From: Bacillus carboniphilus
Lineage (GTDB): Bacteria; Bacillota; Bacilli; Bacillales; JAIVKR01
Assembly (NCBI RefSeq): GCF_020524035.2
Contig: NZ_CP129013.1
Location: forward strand, 124,001-188,000
Length of the DNA stretch: 64,000 nucleotides
Direction of reading: 5' to 3'
The notes under the pieces were generated by a model. That model saw only the letters and a list, made by a program, of their open reading frames with translations, was not told the DNA's origin and made no database searches. Below, one piece after another: positions 51,791 through 61,590 of the stretch. The position numbers and the translations under genes were made by a program. Within the stretch, counting starts at the first letter, position 1; each line of letters opens with the position of its first letter.

Positions 51791-53012
51791 ATTTTGGATT
51801 ATGTTGGGACATACATATATAAATAAAATAAGAAGTAAATCAATGATTATTTCGACCCTCATTATGCTAGTTTTTATTTTTGGAATCGTAAACATTGATA
51901 AAATTATTGAAATATTTGATAAAGAAGAGGTAAGTAAAGTTGTTGTGTTAGATTCAACTGGAGATCTTTACAAGGAATTGACAGATCAAATTCAGGATGA
52001 TTCAATCGAACTAATATTAGCTGAAAACGAAAAAACAGAAATTGAAGAACAGATTTTAGCTGGTGAGATAGAAGGAATGGTAGAGGTTAATCTGCAAAAT
52101 GGGCTACCAACTGCAACTTACTACTCAGAATCAATAACTAATGAAGAAGTGTTTAATACGATTGACCAAGCCCTAAATCAAGTGAAGGTGAAATTAGCAA
52201 CGAACCAATTAGGAATTGGTGAAGATGAAGTATCCAGTATATTTGCTCCAGTTCCTTTTAAAAAAGTGGCTTTAGGAGAAAATGCTAAAACAGAAGCAGA
52301 GGTCGGGCAAGCCATAGCGATTGTCTATTTTATCTTATTTTTAATTTATATTTTTGTGGTTCAATATGCGGCAATCATTGCAACTGAGGTCGCGACTGAA
52401 AAATCTTCGCGGGTGATGGAAATTCTCGTATCGAGTGCTTCGCCAATACAACAAATGTTCGCAAAAATTTTAGGGATAGGACTTGTTAGTATTACACAAC
52501 TCCTAGTCTTAATGACAGCAGGAATACTATCTGCTAGAAATCTTGTATCACAAGTAAGTGATCAATTTTCCTTATCGGATTTGCCCTTCGATATTTTTAT
52601 TTATGGAATGATCTTCTTTATTCTAGGTTTTTTATTGTATGCAACATTGGCCGCCTTTCTTGGAGCCCTTGTTAGTCGAACAGAAGATGTTCAACAAGTC
52701 ATCTCACCCATGATGTTTTTAATAGTTGCCGCATTTATCATTGCCATGACAGGAATTCAAAATCCAGAATCAACGTTTATTTCTGTTTTATCATTTATTC
52801 CATTCTTTTCACCGATGCTGATGTTTTTAAGAGTAGGGATGTTGAGTATTCCTTTATGGGAAATTGCTCTTTCGATCGGACTTCTAGTTGGAACTATAAT
52901 CATATTAGCTATCTATGGTGCAAAGATATACAAAGGAGGAGTGTTAATGTATCGCTCTACAGGAGTATGGAAAGGAATAAAAGAGGCTATGACGATTTCA
53001 AAGGAGTCATAA
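51783..53012 (+). CDS. yhaP: YhaP, ABC-2-type permease (NatB-like)
   Basis: About 409 residues from ATG 51783, inside the end of yhaQ. One N-terminal helix (SMIISTLIMLVFIFGIVNID), a large extracellular domain of ~150 residues, then five to six helices with the ABC-2 hallmark TEKSSRVMEILVSSASPIQQ and PMMFLIVAAFIIAMTG. The YhaQ/YhaP pair is likely an exporter; the substrate is unknown. Confidence 0.92.
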   Translation: MNKFWIMLGHTYINKIRSKSMIISTLIMLVFIFGIVNIDKIIEIFDKEEVSKVVVLDSTGDLYKELTDQIQDDSIELILAENEKTEIEEQILAGEIEGMVEVNLQNGLPTATYYSESITNEEVFNTIDQALNQVKVKLATNQLGIGEDEVSSIFAPVPFKKVALGENAKTEAEVGQAIAIVYFILFLIYIFVVQYAAIIATEVATEKSSRVMEILVSSASPIQQMFAKILGIGLVSITQLLVLMTAGILSARNLVSQVSDQFSLSDLPFDIFIYGMIFFILGFLLYATLAAFLGALVSRTEDVQQVISPMMFLIVAAFIIAMTGIQNPESTFISVLSFIPFFSPMLMFLRVGMLSIPLWEIALSIGLLVGTIIILAIYGAKIYKGGVLMYRSTGVWKGIKEAMTISKES

Positions 53013-53024
53013 AAGAGGTTTTTG

Positions 53025-53113
53025 TTGACAAAAAAATATATTTGTGCTATAATTTACAGATAATTATATTCGTTATATAATAAGAGTCTCCTGGCCAGGG
53101 ACTCTTATTTTTT
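53025..53113 (+). promoter_or_regulatory. Consensus sigma-A promoter with short leader and terminator (attenuator or small RNA)
   Basis: TTGACA (53025-53030), a 17-base spacer and TATAAT (53048-53053), a perfect consensus. About 25 bases after the expected start lies the hairpin TAAGAGTCTCC / GGGACTCTTA (53081-53107), followed by six T, and then the methyltransferase gene. The hairpin may terminate the upstream yhaQP transcript, but starts from this promoter would also meet it. Confidence 0.7.
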
Positions 53114-53137
53114 ATGAAAGTGAAGGGATGTGCTTAT

Positions 53138-54043
53138 GTGAAAGCAGGTCAGTCTAGTATCACTTCATTGATTACAGCATATGCAAGAGCCTATCATAGT
53201 CAATTTGATCACCCAATTATATTCGATGATTTTATAGCTAAAGACTTAGTGCTTGAAAAAGAAACAAAGAATATTAGAGATAACCTTGTTCAAAACGCTC
53301 AGTTTTTTAATAAAGATTTAGAAGGTGAAAAGGAAGAGGAAATTTTACAGTGGATTATTCACGTTCAATTGGCACCAATTACGCTATCAAGATCGGCTTT
53401 CTGTGAAAATATATTATTTAATGAGGTGAAGGGCGGGGTAAATCAATACTTAATCCTCGGAGCAGGATTCGATACGTTTTGCTTTAGGTATCCTGAATTT
53501 AAAAAAGCTCTTAATGTATTTGAAATTGATTATCCAGCCACACAGCAATTTAAAAAGGAAAGACTTAGCCACCTTGATTTAGAATCACCAAGCAATCTTC
53601 ACTTTATACCAATGGATTTTACGAAGGGATTTTCACTTCAACAACTTAAAAAAAATGGGTTATATCAAACAAAAACGTTTAGTAGTCTATTAGGTGTTTC
53701 CTATTATTTAACGAAAAATGAGTTTGTAACATTGTTCGAAGAGATTTTTGAATATGTACCTTCTGGAAGCTCGATTGTCTTTGATTATGCAGATGAAACC
53801 TTACTTGAAGAGAAAGGACTTTTTAATCGAGTGGAAAACATGGTGAAGATGGCTGAAGTTAGTGGTGAGCCAATGAAATCATGTTTTTCACGTAATGAAA
53901 TAGAAGAGGTATTGGGGAATTTAGATTTATTGATTTATGAACATTTGACACCCCAAAAAATTAATGATCGTTATTTTCAAAATCGATCTGATCGTCTGTC
54001 AGCTTTTAAGCCTATCCACTATCTTCATGCTGTGAAGAGATAA
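53138..54043 (+). CDS. S-adenosylmethionine-dependent methyltransferase, LCMT/YktD-like
   Basis: About 301 residues from GTG 53138 (AAGGGATG eight bases upstream); the ATG 53114 in frame is in the T-run of the terminator and lacks a ribosome site. The SAM-binding motif I is YLILGAGFDTFCFR (~105), followed by acidic VFEIDYPATQQFK, and FDYAD. This is the TIGR00027/LCMT-type fold used by carboxyl or O-methyltransferases, including polyketide-related YktD. The target is unknown. Expression is likely gated by the hairpin upstream. Confidence 0.8.
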   Translation: MKAGQSSITSLITAYARAYHSQFDHPIIFDDFIAKDLVLEKETKNIRDNLVQNAQFFNKDLEGEKEEEILQWIIHVQLAPITLSRSAFCENILFNEVKGGVNQYLILGAGFDTFCFRYPEFKKALNVFEIDYPATQQFKKERLSHLDLESPSNLHFIPMDFTKGFSLQQLKKNGLYQTKTFSSLLGVSYYLTKNEFVTLFEEIFEYVPSGSSIVFDYADETLLEEKGLFNRVENMVKMAEVSGEPMKSCFSRNEIEEVLGNLDLLIYEHLTPQKINDRYFQNRSDRLSAFKPIHYLHAVKR

Positions 54044-54060
54044 AAAGATTTACTGATGAG

Positions 54061-54093
54061 ACAACCTTTCATAAATATGGGAGGTTGTTTTTT
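54061..54093 (+). terminator. Terminator after the methyltransferase gene
   Basis: ACAACCT / AGGTTGT stem with a 14-base loop and six T. Confidence 0.75.
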
Positions 54094-54096
54094 ATT

Positions 54097-54472
54097 ACAG
54101 AGTAAGAAAGCATGAAAAACTGTCCTTATTTGGATAGTGCGTTCATTGTTTCCTAGCTCCAGCGCCCAGCGACTGATAAGGTTTTCGACGCACAGGAAGT
54201 GCTAGCATCATCGTCAGCCACTCGAGGTCATAAGTCAAACATTTTGTGAAGGTAAAGAACACCTTCACGTTATGTTCGCCTTATGCTGGTCGTGTCTATT
54301 CAAAGCGCTTCCGCTTTTCTATTGTCTAGCTTCTGCGCCCAGCGACTCGTAAGTTTTCACCCTCCTCCTTACGATAAGTCAACATCGAAGCCTGCGGCTA
54401 TTCGTGTTTCCTTTATCTCATGCGGAGATTTCAAGCCCCCACGTCGCAAAACGAGCGCTTCCGCTTTTCTAT
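54097..54472. repeat. Interspersed structured repeat, copy E (two units in tandem)
   Basis: Unit 1 (54097-54321) starts ACAGAGTAAGAAAGCATG and has TAGCTCCAGCGCCCAGCGACTG, the CGCAC-AGGAA-GTGC hairpin, CCACTCGAGGTCATAAGTC and AAGCGCTTCCGCTTTTCTAT. Unit 2 (54322-54472) restarts GTCTAGCTTCTGCGCCCAGC and ends GAGCGCTTCCGCTTTTCTA. Both keep the 3' AGCGCTT..CGCTTTTCT block. This explains the absence of a gene over 500 bases. Confidence 0.7.
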
Positions 54473-54550
54473 TTAGAACGTGCATTCGGTTTTTTTAACT
54501 GTTAAAATAGAGTAGAAATAAAAATGTAGAAAACTGAAAAGGTGAGCGAG

Positions 54551-55770
54551 TTGGAAACGATTAAATTTCTTCATGCGGCAGATTTACATATTGATAGTCC
54601 TTTCACAGGAATGTCACACTTACCTCCGTTCTTGGTTGATTTACTAAAAAAAAAGTACATTTGAAGCTTATCAAAACTTGATTGAGCATGCGATACGACA
54701 CAAAGTTGATTTTGTTTTACTTGTTGGTGATTTATATGATGAAGAAAATCGTAGTCTTAAGGCGCAGGCTTGCCATTAGACAAGGGTTTGAACGCTTAAA
54801 GGATGAAAATATTCCAGTCTATATCGTTCACGGGAATCATGATTTTACTGGAGGAAGATGGAGTAGAATCGAATGGCCGGAAAACGTCCATGTATTTTCA
54901 GATCGAAAAGTAGAAGCGAAAGATGTGTATAAAGACGAACAGTTAGTTGCGACCCTTTATGGATATAGTTATCCGAAAAAAGCAGTGTATGAGCCTATCG
55001 TTGACTCTTATATAAAGCAATCTAATGCTCCATTTCACATTGGATTACTTCATGGAAGTGATGGAAGCCAAGGCCATCATCCATATTGTCCATTTACGGT
55101 AAAGCAATTGTTACATAAAGAATTTGATTATTGGGCTCTCGGTCATATTCATAAACGACAATTTCTTCACAAAACGGAGCCTTTTATTACTTACCCGGGA
55201 AATATTCAAGGGAGACATCGCAAAGAAACAGGAAATAAAGGGGTCTATGTTGTCGAAATGTCTAAACTTGAAACAACCCTCCATTTTTATCAAACGAGCC
55301 TCATTCACTTTGAAAAAGAAGAAATACACGTTGAATCTATGCAAACAATTGATGATCTTATCACCAAAATAGATCTTGTTAAACAACGTTTAAAAGACCA
55401 TAATCATAATACCATAATAGAGATCGACTTAAGAGGTAAAGCGGCTTTTTATTACGAAATGATGGAACAGGGAGAACTTGATGATGTCGTTGAATATATT
55501 AATGCACCTGAACGAGATCAAGAATCTGTTGTATGGTTGTCGAAGATCCACTTACATATTACCCCTCCTGACGATGAGGACAATCAGGGCGGTTTTTATT
55601 CAGATATAAAAAAAATGACAAGTGACGACCAAGTATTGAAAAAAGCGCTTCAAAGTTACGAAAAACATCCTTTCTTTAGAAAACTAGACTTACATTTCTC
55701 AGAAGAAGAAAAACAAGAAATTGTTGAAGATGCCTCAAGGCGACTACAATATTTCCTGAATAGGGGGTGA
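54551..55770 (+). CDS. yhaO: YhaO, SbcD/Mre11-like phosphoesterase (two single-base frameshifts)
   Basis: From TTG 54551 behind AAAGGTGAG: METIKFLHAADLHIDSPFTG (metal-binding DLH), then LLKK; one A fewer in the A9 run (54646-54654) continues STFEAYQNLIEHAIRHKVDF and LLVGDLYDEENRSLKAQA. A second extra base (CC at 54773-54774) must be removed to reach RQGFERLKDENIPVYIVHGN, with GNHDF completing the phosphoesterase site, and HGSDGS, LGHIHKR after it. About 405 residues after repair, normal for YhaO. It acts with YhaN as a DNA repair nuclease; yhaN starts four bases after its stop. Confidence 0.9.
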
Positions 55771-55774
55771 GCCT

Positions 55775-58624
55775 TTGAAAATTAAACACATTCATATTTA
55801 TGGATTTGGTCAGTTTGAAGATCGAAAGTTTACTTTTCAAGATCAACCATTCCAAGTGATTTATGGTGAAAATGAAGCTGGAAAGACAACCATCATTTCT
55901 TTTATTAAAGCGGTCTTATTTGGTTTTCCTTCTAAACAAACGAATTTACAAAGGTACATTCCGAAAAAAGGGAATAAGTACGGAGGAACAGTTAAGGTTG
56001 AAACTCAATCTTATGAAACTATTTTGATTGAGCGCATTCAAGGAAAATTAGTGGAGGGAGATGTAACCCTTTACTACGAAGATGGTCAAAGAGGTGGGAA
56101 AGAAGAATTAGCAAATTTAATAGGAAACATGACGCAGTCCATGTACGATGCCTTATTTGGATTTCACCTTGAAGGTGTACAAAATGTTCATCGTTTATCA
56201 AAGAAGGAAATTGGTCGGTATTTGCTTTATGCCAGTATTACAGAATCGGACCGAATATGGGAGCTAGAAAGTCAGTTAGAAAAGTTAATGGATGACATTT
56301 ATAAACCTTACGGTAGAAAGCCCCCTTTAAATGAAAAATTAGTGGAGCTAGAAAAGCTAGAAAAAGAACGCTTACGAATAGTGAAGGAAGAAGAGAAATA
56401 TCAGTTTATATGGTTAGAGAAGAATCGTTTAAAAGAAGAACTGGATACTGTTAAGCAATCAATCGTTGAAAAAACAGTCGAAAAAGATAGACTAGTGAAG
56501 TATCAAGAGTCTTTTCCTTTATTATCCGAATATCAATTGACTTTAACTAAACAAAAGCAATTACCTGATATCGAAATAAACAGCAAAGAATTAGATATAG
56601 TAAGTTCACACAAAGAAGATCTGGGAATCATCGAGGAAAAATTAGACTATTTTAAACGGGAACAAAAACTTTTAGATAGCCAAAGAAGGAATTTAAATCT
56701 TGATAATAAGTATTTGAATAAGGAGGAAGAATGGAATTATATAGCCAATCATGCATCTTCTTTTCTAGATAAAAAGCAGCAGTTAAACGATTTAATAGCT
56801 GAAAGAAAAGTAAAAGAACAACAATTAAAAGAACAATATTATTCTATTATGGGTACAACAGATTTGGATGAGACTGTTTTGTCCATCCCTACTTTTTTTA
56901 ATAAAGAGAAAGTAAAAAAGCTGAGTACACAAGGAGAACAATTGTCTGAGCGAAAAAAATGGTTAGACGAACAGTTTGAACATGCATCTGCCAAGCTTCA
57001 AGAATGTGAAGATCATATGGACCAAATTGAACAGCAACGACTTTCCGAAAAAGAGCTGAACGATCTTCATCATAATTTAAAAGAGCTAGAAGATCAAATG
57101 GATACACGTAGTATACATAATCAAAAACATCAAACGCTTATCTCGAGTGTTCTTTTTCTCCTTTTAGGGACCGTGCTTATCATTTCTTCCATTCTAAATA
57201 ATCAATTTCTTTATGTGGCAATTGGTGTATGTGTGTGTTTACTGTCGGTTTTTATGTTGGGGAAAAAACCCAATAAAGAAATAGGTAGTGGAAAAAAGGT
57301 GATAACAGAAGAGCGACTGAATGAGTTAAGAGAAAAAAAGCATCGCCATCATCACTATACACAACAGTTAGAGTTGGAAAAAAGGCAACAAACGAATGTA
57401 GAGAAAGAGTTAGATAGTATTATCGCTCAATTTGAAAAATGGGAAGAAAGCTTTTATAATCATCGAACTCAAATCGAAAATTTACTAGAAGAATGGAATA
57501 TAACACAACCGCTAGAGACTGAAAAAATAGTAGATTTTTATGAAGAAATAGAAGAGGTTCAAATATTATATAAAAATGTGCAGTCTTTAAAGTCACAAGA
57601 GAAACCTTTAAAAGATTCTTTACAACAATATCAACAAATGTATAAAGAAATTTCAGGGCAACAACTGTGCGAAGAAGTTGATTTGCGTAAAAGTTTGTCG
57701 GAGAGAAAAGAAGTTCAGGAGCAACAGAAAAGGAAGGAGTATTTACTGGAGCAGCTAGAGAATTTTACGAATCAAACTCGCTTCTATGAAGAAAAAAAGA
57801 GCGAGCTTGAAAAGAAAATAAATAGTCGATTACAAGGGCTAGGCAGCTCTTCTATTGAAGAATTTGTTGAACTTGCGAAACGCAGTCAACAACGCAAAGA
57901 ATTGACTGAAAAGCTGTTTTGGCTAAAAGAGCAATTAGATTTAAGAGGTTTAAATGGACAAGAAGAACTAAAAGAAGAAGATAGTCTAAATAAAAGAATA
58001 ACAAAAATAGGGTTGGAATTAAATCATCTACAAGCAAAAATGGAAGAATTACAAGAACGTTATTCTCAAACAATGTTTGAATTAAAAGAGATGGAGAAAT
58101 CAGAAACAAGATCAGATATGACAATGAAAGTTCAGCAGGCTAGAGCAGAAGTGAAAGAGTTAGCGAAGGAATGGGCAACCTATTCAACAGCCAAGGAACT
58201 AATACAACAAACATTAAATGAATATCGAACAAAAAAAATTCCAGAGCTGATACAAACGATTACCCAATTTTTTATTCAAGTCACTAGTGGTGTTTATACG
58301 GAAGTTTTACTTCCAGAAGATCAAGATTCATTCATGATAAAGAGTCATGATGGACAACTTTATTATGCGTATGAACTAAGTCAAGCAACAGCAGAACAGC
58401 TTTATGTGGCCACGAAACTGGCACTTATTCAGTCTTTTAGTCAAACGATTAACTTGCCCATTGTAATGGATGATCTTTTGGTCAATTATGATTGCTTAAG
58501 GAGGCGAAAAATTTTCCGTATTTTAAAAATGATGAGTGAAGATCATCAAATATTATTTTTTACTTGTCATCAATATGATCAAGAGGTAATTCAATTATCA
58601 AGTCTATGTGCAGAAGAAGCGTAA
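55775..58624 (+). CDS. yhaN: YhaN (SbcE), SMC/Rad50-like ATPase
   Basis: 949 residues, TTG start four bases after yhaO behind AGGGGGTGAG. Walker A is GENEAGKTTI (~33-42); the C-terminal half-site has TAEQLYVATKLAL (signature-like) and LPIVMDDLLVNYD (Walker B). Between them are long coiled coils, and a hydrophobic pair at ~460-500 (LISSVLFLLLGTVLIISSIL, FLYVAIGVCVCLLSVFML) where Rad50 has the zinc hook, a trait of this subfamily. Works with YhaO in double-strand-break processing. Confidence 0.93.
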   Translation: MKIKHIHIYGFGQFEDRKFTFQDQPFQVIYGENEAGKTTIISFIKAVLFGFPSKQTNLQRYIPKKGNKYGGTVKVETQSYETILIERIQGKLVEGDVTLYYEDGQRGGKEELANLIGNMTQSMYDALFGFHLEGVQNVHRLSKKEIGRYLLYASITESDRIWELESQLEKLMDDIYKPYGRKPPLNEKLVELEKLEKERLRIVKEEEKYQFIWLEKNRLKEELDTVKQSIVEKTVEKDRLVKYQESFPLLSEYQLTLTKQKQLPDIEINSKELDIVSSHKEDLGIIEEKLDYFKREQKLLDSQRRNLNLDNKYLNKEEEWNYIANHASSFLDKKQQLNDLIAERKVKEQQLKEQYYSIMGTTDLDETVLSIPTFFNKEKVKKLSTQGEQLSERKKWLDEQFEHASAKLQECEDHMDQIEQQRLSEKELNDLHHNLKELEDQMDTRSIHNQKHQTLISSVLFLLLGTVLIISSILNNQFLYVAIGVCVCLLSVFMLGKKPNKEIGSGKKVITEERLNELREKKHRHHHYTQQLELEKRQQTNVEKELDSIIAQFEKWEESFYNHRTQIENLLEEWNITQPLETEKIVDFYEEIEEVQILYKNVQSLKSQEKPLKDSLQQYQQMYKEISGQQLCEEVDLRKSLSERKEVQEQQKRKEYLLEQLENFTNQTRFYEEKKSELEKKINSRLQGLGSSSIEEFVELAKRSQQRKELTEKLFWLKEQLDLRGLNGQEELKEEDSLNKRITKIGLELNHLQAKMEELQERYSQTMFELKEMEKSETRSDMTMKVQQARAEVKELAKEWATYSTAKELIQQTLNEYRTKKIPELIQTITQFFIQVTSGVYTEVLLPEDQDSFMIKSHDGQLYYAYELSQATAEQLYVATKLALIQSFSQTINLPIVMDDLLVNYDCLRRRKIFRILKMMSEDHQILFFTCHQYDQEVIQLSSLCAEEA

Positions 58625-58683
58625 CGAACGATTTAAGGCGAGCTATGTTATACTGAAAGAATAAATAGACAGGGGGAAGAGTG

Positions 58684-59628
58684 ATGACCGTTAAAGGTGT
58701 TAGGCAGTTTGAAGTAGGAGAACAAGTAAACCTTCCTTTACTAGTGAAATCTCAATCAAAAGGCATTGCTAGCAATGGAAAGCCATATTTAACATTAATG
58801 CTACAAGATAAATCTGGTGAGATTGAGGCGAAGCTATGGGATGCTTCTTCTTCTGATGAAGAAATGTATAAGCCGAAGAGCATTGTTATTGTCTTTGGTG
58901 ATATTCATCATTATAAAGGACGATATCAATTAAAAATACGTACAATCCGAGTGGCAAACACTTCTGATCATATTTCTGTTGGTGATTTAGTCGAAACAGC
59001 ACCATTAGCCAAAGATGAAATGATGGAGACGATTACTCAAGCTATTTTTGATATGAAAAATTCAACGATACAACGAATGACCCGTCATTTACTGAAAAAA
59101 CATCAATCTGCTTTTATGGAATTCCCAGCTGCAACGAAAAACCATCATGAATTTGTTTCGGGATTAGCGTACCATGTGGTTTCCATGCTTAATTTAGCTA
59201 AATCAATATGTGACTTATATCCTTCGTTAAATCGTGATTTATTATATTCGGGAGTGATTTTGCACGACTTAGGAAAAGTTATTGAACTTTCAGGGCCAAT
59301 TGCGACTTCGTATACGATTGAAGGAAATTTGTTGGGCCACATCTCTATTATGGTGAATGAAATTAAAGAGGCAGCAAAAGAGCTAGAACTGGAAAATGAG
59401 GAAGAAGTGATGGTTCTACAGCATATTGTCTTATCTCATCATGGTAAAGCAGAATGGGGCAGTCCTAAGCCACCTATGGTAAAGGAAGCAGAAATTCTTC
59501 ACTATATTGATAACATTGATGCAAAAATGAATATGTTTGATAAAGAGTTAGAGCATGTTAAACCCGGTGAGTTCTCCGACCGTGTATTCGCTTTAGATAA
59601 CCGCTCTTTTTATAAACCTAATTTTTAA
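58684..59628 (+). CDS. yhaM: YhaM, 3'-5' exoribonuclease
   Basis: 314 residues from ATG 58684 (AGGGGGAAG upstream), exactly the B. subtilis length. The N-terminal OB fold ([16 protein letters not shown]) is followed by an HD domain with the metal ligands in [31 protein letters not shown] and [11 protein letters not shown]. YhaM degrades RNA (and DNA) from the 3' end with Mn. It is the third gene of the yhaO-yhaN-yhaM run. Confidence 0.95.
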   Translation: MTVKGVRQFEVGEQVNLPLLVKSQSKGIASNGKPYLTLMLQDKSGEIEAKLWDASSSDEEMYKPKSIVIVFGDIHHYKGRYQLKIRTIRVANTSDHISVGDLVETAPLAKDEMMETITQAIFDMKNSTIQRMTRHLLKKHQSAFMEFPAATKNHHEFVSGLAYHVVSMLNLAKSICDLYPSLNRDLLYSGVILHDLGKVIELSGPIATSYTIEGNLLGHISIMVNEIKEAAKELELENEEEVMVLQHIVLSHHGKAEWGSPKPPMVKEAEILHYIDNIDAKMNMFDKELEHVKPGEFSDRVFALDNRSFYKPNF

Positions 59629-59704
59629 TTGTTAAAGTTCTTTTTTCGTCATTTCTCTCATAAGCTTTACGTATAGAGCTTGTCTTAAAAGGAGGAGAAA
59701 TGAT

Positions 59705-59899
59705 TTGCTTACTCTGCCTTGGTGGGTATATTTCTGTATTGTTGGAATTCTTTTTAGCGGATATATGGCATTTACTAATTTTAAAAAAGAGCAAGAAATA
59801 GATGAAGCCTTTATCGAAAAAGAAGGAGAAATCTACATCGAACGCATGGAAAAAGAACGTGAACAAAGAAAGAAAAAAGCACAAACAAAAGGAGCGTAA
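59705..59899 (+). CDS. yhaL: YhaL, small sporulation-associated membrane protein
   Basis: 64 residues, TTG start behind AAGGAGGAG. One N-terminal membrane helix (PWWVYFCIVGILFSGYMAFT) and a charged coiled-coil tail (EQEIDEAFIEKEGEIYIERM) ending in a lysine-rich stretch. The layout and position between yhaM and prsA match B. subtilis YhaL. Confidence 0.85.
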   Translation: MLTLPWWVYFCIVGILFSGYMAFTNFKKEQEIDEAFIEKEGEIYIERMEKEREQRKKKAQTKGA

Positions 59900-59919
59900 A
59901 ATTAGTTTTACACTCCTTT
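59888..59919. terminator. Terminator between convergent yhaL and prsA
   Basis: AAGGAGCGTAAAA / TTTTACACTCCTT stem with loop TTAG, followed by TGTTG; it overlaps the last codons of yhaL. Confidence 0.6.
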
Positions 59920-59943
59920 GTTGTACTTTAAACGATATTGCTC

Positions 59944-60906
59944 TTATTCTTCACTGCTTTCATCTTCGGTTGATTCTTCATCAGAGGAACCTTCTTCAGT
60001 TGTACCTTCTTCAGTTGTACCTTCTTCAGTTGTACCTTCTTCAGTTGTACCTTCTTCAGTTGTACCCTCTTCAGTTGACTCTTCTTCTTTTTTAAACGTG
60101 TCTTCTAAGTCCTCATCGAGTACTTTAATGTCTGCATCTTCAACAAGCTTGTCTATTGCAGCTTGTAGTTCAGCTTGGTTGGTTTGCATTTTTTCTTGGA
60201 GTAACTTATCTTTCAACTCATCTTTCATTTCATCAAAAGATTTTTTCTCTTCTGTTACAGTTATAAAATGTGTTCCAAATTCTGATTTTACTGGTCCACT
60301 AATTTCGCCTTCTTTTAACTTGGTAGTTGCTTCTTCAAATTCTTTAACCATATCTCCTTTAGAGAACCATCCAAGATCTCCACCATTTTGAGCGGATCCA
60401 TCTTGAGAATATTGAGCCGCAAGCTCAGAAAAGTCTTCACCTGCATCTAATTTTTCTTGAACTTCAGCAACCATTTCTTCATCAGTTACTAAAATGTGAC
60501 TTGCTTTCGCTACTAAGTTATCATAGTATTCTTGTAACTCTTCATCACTAAGGTCAAATGTATCAACGGCTAACTTTTGAATAAGTAAATTCATTTTAGC
60601 TGACTCTCTGATCATTTCTTCACCATTTTGCTGAACAGCCATTTGATATTGAGCACCATAAAGTTCTTCTAATTCAGTTAATTCAGCATCAATTTCTTTA
60701 TCCGTTACTTCATATTTATCACTAAGAACTTTTTCTTGGACAAGTGATGTTAAAACATCTTCTCCAACGTTCGCTTTCATTTTTTCATAAAGATCTTCTT
60801 TCGTAATGTTTCCTACTTTTGTTTCAACAACGTCTTCGCTGTTTGAGCATGCTCCTAACGCTAATATGCTAGTCGCTGTGAATGCTGCGATAATCATCTT
60901 TTTCAT
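59944..60906 (-). CDS. prsA: PrsA, lipoprotein foldase (parvulin peptidyl-prolyl isomerase) with C-terminal acidic repeats
   Basis: 320 residues from ATG 60906 (AGGAG nine bases upstream; ATG 60915 touches it). The signal peptide has lipobox LGACS (Cys ~19). The N-terminal chaperone domain contains EDLYEKMKANVGEDVLTSLV; the parvulin domain has KASHILV, QYSQDGSAQNGGDLGWFSKG and GPVKSEFGTHFI. It folds exported proteins at the outer face of the membrane and is usually essential. The C-terminus is extended by EEGTT repeats (15-bp units at 59990-60078), not part of the folded enzyme. Confidence 0.95.
   Translation of the reverse strand: MKKMIIAAFTATSILALGACSNSEDVVETKVGNITKEDLYEKMKANVGEDVLTSLVQEKVLSDKYEVTDKEIDAELTELEELYGAQYQMAVQQNGEEMIRESAKMNLLIQKLAVDTFDLSDEELQEYYDNLVAKASHILVTDEEMVAEVQEKLDAGEDFSELAAQYSQDGSAQNGGDLGWFSKGDMVKEFEEATTKLKEGEISGPVKSEFGTHFITVTEEKKSFDEMKDELKDKLLQEKMQTNQAELQAAIDKLVEDADIKVLDEDLEDTFKKEEESTEEGTTEEGTTEEGTTEEGTTEEGTTEEGSSDEESTEDESSEE
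59990..60078 (-). repeat. 15-bp tandem repeats in prsA
   Basis: Five to six near-perfect copies of TTCTTCAGTTGTACC (plus strand), encoding GTTEE, at the C-terminus of PrsA. Confidence 0.85.
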
Positions 60907-61407
60907 TTTATACATCTCCTATTACTCAAAAATTTTCTGTTAATATGAAAGCCAATTAAATACTATTAAACATTTTGACATGAATCAAGTTTATTTGCAA
61001 CAACAGGCTTAAAATAGAATGAAAATCACACAATATCACACATTTTTAAAACGGTTTTATTTAGTGAAATAGTCACGAATAATGGTCCTATAATGATTGG
61101 TTAATTTTTACCGGTGTATAATTTTAAGTTTCCAATATCAATCTTGCTGAACGTGCGCCATGAGCTTTTCTAAAAGAGTAAAATGCAATGATCCTTCACT
61201 TTCTTCAAAAAAAACTGCTTACTTCTCGATTATTCCTCAAAATGCAACGTAGTCACAATTTCCCTGGTTTCTTTAAGCCCTTCAATTACTAGGAAAAGGA
61301 GACTTTTTTGTTTGTGTGTAACGAAAAATGATCGCTCTCTTTATTTTTATCATTTAAAAACTGGTGGGCATATAGGCTCACCAGTGTAAAAATAGTATGT
61401 ACTTGCA
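60907..61407. other. Intergenic region between prsA and a small membrane-protein gene
   Basis: About 500 bases without a supported gene. The prsA promoter must lie in the first 150 bases. Its right end holds a minus-strand terminator (separate entry). A short GCGCCATGAGCTTTTCTAAA (61156-61175) resembles the 3' edge of the structured repeats but too little remains to call. Confidence 0.4.
61359..61386 (-). terminator. Terminator of the small minus-strand gene
   Basis: ACTGGTGGGC / GCTCACCAGT stem with loop ATATAG; on the minus strand it is followed by TTTTTA. Confidence 0.7.
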
Positions 61408-61590
61408 TTATGAATAAAGAATTTCTATGTACGATGAAACTAATAAGATGGTAATTAAAATATTGATTGTCCTGAAAACATTTGGTTGGCGTTCTTCAGG
61501 AATCTCTCGGACGATACATAGAGAATTTGTTAAGTGATTTATATAATACAAGATAAAAATGGCAAACAGGATAAAGTAAAAATATATCAT
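61408..61590 (-). CDS. Small two-helix membrane protein of unknown function
   Basis: 60 residues with an N-terminal helix (YFYFILFAIFILYYINHLTN) and a C-terminal helix (TINILITILLVSSYIEILYS), separated by a short charged loop CIVREIPEERQP. ATG 61590, preceded by AAAGGGGGGATC. Followed by its own terminator, which supports a real transcription unit. Family not recognised. Confidence 0.55.
   Translation of the reverse strand: MIYFYFILFAIFILYYINHLTNSLCIVREIPEERQPNVFRTINILITILLVSSYIEILYS

Noticed and set aside
54283-54498. Open frame across repeat copy E
   Set aside because: It is made of the same repeat modules; the frame is not kept between copies.
59802-60391. Plus-strand Ser/Val-rich frames opposite prsA
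   Set aside because: Reverse reading of the EEGTT repeats and parvulin region of PrsA.
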